Part shown: positions 1-3,879 of the stretch, piece after piece
How the letters are laid out: each line of letters begins with the position of its first letter
How positions within the stretch are numbered: the stretch's first letter is position 1
Assembly (NCBI GenBank): GCA_038230275.1
Contig: JBBRNO010000232.1
Coordinates: 1-6,671 of the forward strand
Direction: 5' to 3'
DNA: 6,671 nucleotides
Source: JANXXV01 sp038230275
GTDB taxonomy: Bacteria > Acidobacteriota > Terriglobia > Bryobacterales > Bryobacteraceae
Notes under the pieces: generated by a model
Seen by the model: the letters and a program-made list of their open reading frames with translations, nothing else
What the model was told of the DNA's origin: nothing
Database searches by the model: none
Program-made: the position numbers and the translations under genes

Positions 1-951
1 GGCGAGTGCGCGGACAACAACGGTCACGGCCAGAACCGGCCACCACTCCGGCCTGACCGCCACTAGCAAGATGGCCAGCGGCAGCGGATTGGTGAACAGT
101 TGCCCCACATAACCCGCGGGGCGAGATCGCCGTGTACTGCGCGCCCAGCGTAGCCGGTGCGCCGCATTCACCACCAGCGTCTCGCTTCCAATGCGGTGTT
201 CCACCACGTACGATGACAAGCTGACCGTCCACCCGCAATCCGCCGCAAACTTCCCCATCACGAAGTCTTCGGCCAGATAATCCTTCAGCCGGTCGAATCC
301 GCCGATCTGCTGCAACGCCTGTTTGCGCGCAACGATTGTGGGCCCTACGGCAAACTTCATGCCTTCCAACATGCGCGCTACAAGAATGCCGCCCAGAAAC
401 TCCGTGTTCATGCCCACCGCTTCCAGTTGCGACCAGAAGCTTTGTCCGGCCTCCGCGCGGTAGGGACAAGTGGTTACGCCGAGCTTCGGATCCTGAAACT
501 CAGCGGCAACCACTTGCAACATATCCGGCGTGACGCGAATATCGCTGTCACTCATCACCAACACATCATGGCGCGCCGCGGCCATCATCCCGTCCAGGCT
601 AAAAACTTTGGCGTTTGGATAAGGCGGCTCCCCCAGCACCAGCAATCGTGCGGGAACTTGTGGATACTCGCGGCAAAGCGATTCCGCAATGGTAACGGCG
701 GGGTCATCGCGCCGCCGCACCGCCAGCAGAATTTCGAAGTGAGGGTAATCGAGCGTGAAGAAGCTGCGGAGATTCCGCTCCAGTCCTTCGTCCGCGCCGT
801 ATAGCGGCTTCAGGATGCTGATGGGAATAGCGCGTTCTAAACCAGAAGGCCGCACGGAGAGATACTTCCGCGCGGCCACGATTACCAGCACACAATAGAC
901 CAGCGACCCCGCCACGAACCCTAGCAACAACCACGCCGCGGCAATCGCCAT
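1..951 (-). CDS. HpnI-like / ceramide glucosyltransferase-like family 2 glycosyltransferase (C-terminus cut off)
   Basis: The frame is open from an ATG at 951 to the window edge, giving 317 codons without a stop, so the 3' end is missing. Residues 2-28 are strongly hydrophobic and look like an N-terminal membrane anchor. The cytoplasmic GT-A-like domain follows, with the layout of ceramide glucosyltransferase: KPLYGADE at 48-55, RDDPA at 81-85 (first Asp motif), SDSDIRV at 134-140 (second), LAEDF at 226-230 (third, catalytic base region) and HRLRW at 265-269 in the place of the (Q/R)xxRW motif. Two further hydrophobic stretches start near 285 and 303, as in the C-terminal membrane part of this family. 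Known relatives move a sugar from a UDP-sugar to a lipid: ceramide in eukaryotes, and bacteriohopanetetrol for bacterial HpnI. Which lipid is used here cannot be read from the sequence. By family length, roughly 60-80 residues are probably missing. The gene lies 89 nt downstream of thrS on the same strand and has no clear Shine-Dalgarno sequence. Confidence 0.85.
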   Translation of the reverse strand, partial: MAIAAAWLLLGFVAGSLVYCVLVIVAARKYLSVRPSGLERAIPISILKPLYGADEGLERNLRSFFTLDYPHFEILLAVRRRDDPAVTIAESLCREYPQVPARLLVLGEPPYPNAKVFSLDGMMAAARHDVLVMSDSDIRVTPDMLQVVAAEFQDPKLGVTTCPYRAEAGQSFWSQLEAVGMNTEFLGGILVARMLEGMKFAVGPTIVARKQALQQIGGFDRLKDYLAEDFVMGKFAADCGWTVSLSSYVVEHRIGSETLVVNAAHRLRWARSTRRSRPAGYVGQLFTNPLPLAILLVAVRPEWWPVLAVTVVVRALA

Positions 952-1040
952 TTTGCGTTTAGGATTTGAGCGGGTCAATACCGCTTGCTAACGCGCGCGG
1001 CTCGGTCGCGCCGTGACGGAGTGGTTCTTCCATTTCGGAC

Positions 1041-2981
1041 CTACTCGGAGGGTGCTTTGGAATCGATCAGCTGCTGAATTTCCACCAGGAAATCGGCCAC
1101 CGGCTTGACCCCTTGATCGGCGTGCTTGCGATTCCTGACGGACACGGTTCCGTTCTCCGCTTCGCGATCCCCAACCACCAGCATGTAGGGAATTTTCTGC
1201 AACTGCGCGTCGCGAATTTTCAGATTCACCTTCTCCTTGCGGTCGTCCAGCGTCACGCGGATTCCGGCCGCTTTGAGCTGATTCTGAACCTGCTTGGCGT
1301 ACTCAGCCTGACGGTCTGTAATGGGCAGCACGATGGCTTGAATGGGCGCCAGCCACACCGGGAACGCCCCGGCGTAGTGCTCAATCAGAATGCCGAAGAA
1401 TCGCTCGATGGACCCAAACAGCGCCCGGTGAACCATCAACGGTTGATGCGCTTTGCCATCCTCGGCGATGTATTCCAGGTTGAAGCGGCGCGGCAGAGTG
1501 AAATCGAACTGCACGGTGGATAGCTGCCACAAACGGCCGATGGCGTCCACCAGTTTCATGTCGATCTTCGGTCCGTAAAAGGCGGCCTCATCCTGCATCA
1601 CTTTCACTTTCAGGCCCAGGCGGCTGGTGGCGTTGGTGAGTGCTTTCTCTCCCACGGCCCACTGCTCTGGAGTGCCGTCATACTTGCCGCTGGCACCGCC
1701 ATCCCAGGTGGAAAGCTCAGCCTCATACTTCTCGAATCCGAACGTCTTCAGCGTATCCACCGCGAATTGCAGACAGTTAACCACTTCGTCTTCGATTTGC
1801 TCCGGAGTGCAGAAAATATGCGCGTCGTCCTGCGTAAAGCCGCGCACGCGGAGAAGTCCGTGCATTACGCCGGAACGTTCATAGCGATAAACGGTTCCCA
1901 GTTCCCCCAATCGCACCGGAAGCTCGCGGTAGCTGTGCATCTTGTCCGCATAAATCAGAATGTGGAACGGACAATTCATGGGCCGCAACTGGTATTCGGC
2001 ATCGTCCAGTTCCATTCGCTTGAACATGTTGTCGGCGTAGAAACCGTAATGGCCGGAGGTCTTCCACAGGTCCGCCCTGGCGATGTGCGGTGTGTAAACC
2101 AGGGAGTAACCACGGGCAATGTACTGATCCCGCATCCAGTCTTCCAGAATCTTGCGAATGGTGCCGCCCTTGGGGTGAAAGAAGATCAAACCAGGTCCGG
2201 CGAGTTCCTGAATACTGAACAAATCCAGTTCCTGACCCAGCTTGCGGTGGTCGCGTTTTTTCGCCTCTTCCAGGCGCTTCAGATATTCTTCCTGCTCCTT
2301 CCTGGAAAAGAATGCGGTCCCGTAGATGCGCTGCATCTGGTGGTTCTTCTCGTCGCCTTTCCAATAGGCTCCGGCGATGGAAAGCAGCTTGAACGCTTTG
2401 ATGCGCGAGGTATCGGGGACGTGCGGTCCGCGGCAGAAGTCGATAAAGGTGGGGCCGAGGGTATATTCGCTAAAAACGTCGCCAGCCTTCTCTTCAATCA
2501 GCTCGCATTTCATTTTTTCGCCCATCGCCTCGTATTTCTTGAGACCTTCTGCCTTGGGCGACATCATACGTTGATACGGGAGTGCCTGCGCTTGCAGCTC
2601 CCACATTTTGGCTTCGATTTTTTCCAGATCTTCGGGGGTGAAGGCTGTATCGCGTTGGAAGTCGTAATAGAAACCGGATTCCGTCGGCGGGCCGATCCCA
2701 AGCTTGGTCTCGGGAAACAGTTGGAGAACGGCAAGCGCGAGCAGATGGGCGGTGGAGTGGCGGTAGACTTCCAGTGCCTCCGGATTCTTCGATGTCAGAA
2801 TCTGTAATGTGGCGTCTGATTCGAGTGGCCGCGTGAGATCGAACAGATCCCCGTTTACGCGGGCAACTACGGCGTCATCGGCTAGACGAGGGCTGATCGA
2901 CCGTGCAATGTCGATAGGGCGAGTGCCCGGAGGCACTTGCTGCGAACTGCCGTCAGGCAGGGTAATGGAGATGCTACTCAT
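1041..2981 (-). CDS. thrS: Threonyl-tRNA synthetase, complete
   Basis: This cytoplasmic class II aminoacyl-tRNA synthetase charges tRNA-Thr with threonine using ATP. The 646-residue product is full length for the bacterial type (about 640). Domains in order are: an N-terminal TGS domain (about 1-63, beginning ITLPDGS); the editing domain, which hydrolyses Ser-tRNA-Thr, with HSTAH at 75-79 and DFCRGPH at 181-187; the catalytic core (about 245-540); and the anticodon-binding domain (about 545-640). In the core, the zinc ligands that recognise threonine are C337 (MNCPFH), H388 (DDAHIF) and H518 (MVHRALF). Motif 2 is RYE at 366-368 and motif 3 ends at R527 (GSIERF). All expected catalytic residues are present, so the enzyme should be active and editing-competent. 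The ATG at 2981 is the only plausible start, because an in-frame TGA lies nine codons upstream (3008-3006) with no other start between, and the product begins exactly as the family does. No Shine-Dalgarno sequence precedes it, and the start codon lies inside an inverted repeat. Confidence 0.98.
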   Translation of the reverse strand: MSSISITLPDGSSQQVPPGTRPIDIARSISPRLADDAVVARVNGDLFDLTRPLESDATLQILTSKNPEALEVYRHSTAHLLALAVLQLFPETKLGIGPPTESGFYYDFQRDTAFTPEDLEKIEAKMWELQAQALPYQRMMSPKAEGLKKYEAMGEKMKCELIEEKAGDVFSEYTLGPTFIDFCRGPHVPDTSRIKAFKLLSIAGAYWKGDEKNHQMQRIYGTAFFSRKEQEEYLKRLEEAKKRDHRKLGQELDLFSIQELAGPGLIFFHPKGGTIRKILEDWMRDQYIARGYSLVYTPHIARADLWKTSGHYGFYADNMFKRMELDDAEYQLRPMNCPFHILIYADKMHSYRELPVRLGELGTVYRYERSGVMHGLLRVRGFTQDDAHIFCTPEQIEDEVVNCLQFAVDTLKTFGFEKYEAELSTWDGGASGKYDGTPEQWAVGEKALTNATSRLGLKVKVMQDEAAFYGPKIDMKLVDAIGRLWQLSTVQFDFTLPRRFNLEYIAEDGKAHQPLMVHRALFGSIERFFGILIEHYAGAFPVWLAPIQAIVLPITDRQAEYAKQVQNQLKAAGIRVTLDDRKEKVNLKIRDAQLQKIPYMLVVGDREAENGTVSVRNRKHADQGVKPVADFLVEIQQLIDSKAPSE

Positions 2982-3013
2982 GATAAGGGCTGAAGTTTCA
3001 GCGTATCATGAGT
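2976..3013. repeat. Interrupted palindrome in the thrS/sigma divergent region, possible operator or start-codon hairpin
   Basis: The outer arms are perfect 10-bp inverted repeats, ACTCATGATA at 2976-2985 and TATCATGAGT at 3004-3013. Nested inside is a second perfect inverted repeat, GCTGAA at 2989-2994 and TTCAGC at 2997-3002. The two pairs are separated by 3 nt on the left and 1 nt on the right. As RNA this would fold into about 15 base pairs with a small internal loop. The thrS ATG (2981-2979) is within one arm. Each outer arm also contains the 6-bp palindrome TCATGA, so the element may instead be read as two protein-binding half-sites 28 bp apart. No run of T follows, so it does not look like an intrinsic terminator. 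The repeat is seen directly; a regulatory role is inference. Confidence 0.6.
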
Positions 3014-3029
3014 GTATAGCTACGCAACG

Positions 3030-3653
3030 ATGACCGAAACTACTACAACAGAGGTGTTCGACGAAGCGCCGCTTGTAGAACGCGCCCGGAGCGGCGATGC
3101 GGCTGCGTTTACCGAGTTGGTCAACCGATACGAACGCAAGATCTTCCGGTTGGCCAAACATATCACGCAAAACGACGAAGACGCGGAAGACGTTTTGCAA
3201 GAGACTTTTCTGAAAGCATATTCGCACCTGGATTCGTTTCAGGGGCAGTCGAAGTTCTATACCTGGATTGTGCGGATCGGCGTGAACGAAGCGCTGATGA
3301 AACTCCGCAAGCGGAAATCGAGCAAGACGGTCTCGCTCGATGAGCCCACCGATACCGGCGAAGACACCATGGTGCGGGAAATTGCGGTTTGGGAAGAAAA
3401 TCCAGAGGAGAAGTATTCCCGCGACGAACTGCGGGAGATTCTGGACAAAGCGGTGGAGAGTTTAAAGCCAGCATTCCGCACCGTTTTTGTGCTGAGAGAC
3501 ATCGAAGAGATGTCGACAGAAGAAACCGCTTCGGCATTGGATATTTCCATCCCGGCGGTGAAGAGCCGGCTGCTGCGGGCGCGTTTGCAGTTGCGCGAGA
3601 AGCTAACCAAATTCTTCCGGCGGAAGGGGGACGACGTTTTTGCTTACCTGTAA
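3030..3653 (+). CDS. ECF-type RNA polymerase sigma factor (sigma-70 family)
   Basis: This small alternative sigma factor binds core RNA polymerase and directs it to a dedicated promoter set. From the ATG at 3030 the product has 207 residues, typical for the extracytoplasmic-function group, which has only regions 2 and 4. Region 2 spans about 25-95, with AFTELVNRYERKIFRLA at 26-42, DAEDVLQETFLKAY at 51-64 (core binding and -10 recognition) and the basic end LMKLRKRK at 89-96. An acidic linker runs from about 103 to 130. Region 4 spans about 137-190, with a helix-turn-helix around EEMSTEETASALDISIPAVK at 159-178, followed by SRLLRARLQLRE, for -35 recognition. An in-frame GTG at 3012 would add six residues; an in-frame TGA at 3009 blocks anything longer. 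Neither start has a Shine-Dalgarno sequence, so the transcript may be leaderless or the start poorly defined. The gene overlaps the anti-sigma gene by 14 nt, implying an operon. Target promoters are unknown. Confidence 0.93.
   Translation: MTETTTTEVFDEAPLVERARSGDAAAFTELVNRYERKIFRLAKHITQNDEDAEDVLQETFLKAYSHLDSFQGQSKFYTWIVRIGVNEALMKLRKRKSSKTVSLDEPTDTGEDTMVREIAVWEENPEEKYSRDELREILDKAVESLKPAFRTVFVLRDIEEMSTEETASALDISIPAVKSRLLRARLQLREKLTKFFRRKGDDVFAYL
3622..3630 (+). promoter_or_regulatory. Ribosome binding site for the anti-sigma gene
   Basis: The purine run GGAAGGGGG lies inside the last codons of the sigma gene, 9 nt before the TTG at 3640. It is the only strong Shine-Dalgarno-like sequence at a gene start in this window, and it supports the unusual TTG start of the anti-sigma factor. 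Confidence 0.6.
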
Positions 3654-3879
3654 AGATTTCCTGACTGAACTTGGCGACTATCTCGACGAATCCGTCGATC
3701 GGGAGCTTAAGGTCAAGCTGGAACAACACGTCACCGAGTGTCCGAACTGCTTTGTGGTGTTCGATACAACCAAGCGGACCATCAAAGTTTACAAAGGGAT
3801 TGAACCGCAAGTGATTCCTGAAGACATTCACTCACGGCTTATGGCGGCGCTTCATAAGAAGATGGCTGCCGGAAAGTGA
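3640..3879 (+). CDS. Small soluble zinc-finger anti-sigma factor (ZAS family), partner of the upstream ECF sigma
   Basis: The 79-residue product has the zinc-binding anti-sigma signature C4, H30, C34, C37, the last three as HVTECPNC at 30-37. The helices around it (DFLTELGDYLDESVD at 6-20) match the domain that clamps sigma regions 2 and 4 in ZAS proteins. The C4-H30-C34-C37 spacing equals that of the Streptomyces redox sensor RsrA (C11, H37, C41, C44), but the same spacing also occurs in ZAS proteins not shown to be redox sensors. There is no membrane segment and no extracytoplasmic sensor domain, so the protein is expected to be cytoplasmic. Translation starts at TTG behind a good ribosome binding site and overlaps the sigma gene by 14 nt in another frame, which fits translational coupling and matched amounts of the two proteins. 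The short C-terminal tail (about 45-79) is of unknown role. The gene ends antiparallel to the helicase-nuclease gene, overlapping it by 41 nt. Confidence 0.88.
   Translation: MLTCKDFLTELGDYLDESVDRELKVKLEQHVTECPNCFVVFDTTKRTIKVYKGIEPQVIPEDIHSRLMAALHKKMAAGK

Noticed and set aside
427..804. Plus-strand open frames in the first 950 bases
   Set aside because: They are shadows of the glycosyltransferase, whose frame is open for 317 codons with all family motifs on the minus strand.
966..1010. GC-rich stretch between thrS and the glycosyltransferase gene as a terminator hairpin
   Set aside because: Only about five base pairs (GCGCG/CGCGC) can form, with no T run after it on the minus strand.
1767..2807. 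A 346-codon open frame on the plus strand
   Set aside because: It lies wholly antisense to the well-supported thrS coding region, has no recognisable domain, and is explained by the codon bias of thrS on the other strand.
2976..3013. The palindrome read as an intrinsic terminator
   Set aside because: It has no T run on either side, and it lies at the 5' ends of two divergent genes, where a terminator for neither gene is expected.
2992..3020. A sigma-70-like promoter for the sigma gene (TATAGC at 3015-3020)
   Set aside because: The -10-like hexamer is weak and no -35-like hexamer stands at the right spacing (GAAGTT at 2992-2997), so I do not call it.
3163..3831. A 222-codon open frame on the minus strand
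   Set aside because: It is antisense to the sigma and anti-sigma genes, which both have clear family motifs. Its composition is rich in Arg, Ser and Pro, as expected for a shadow frame.
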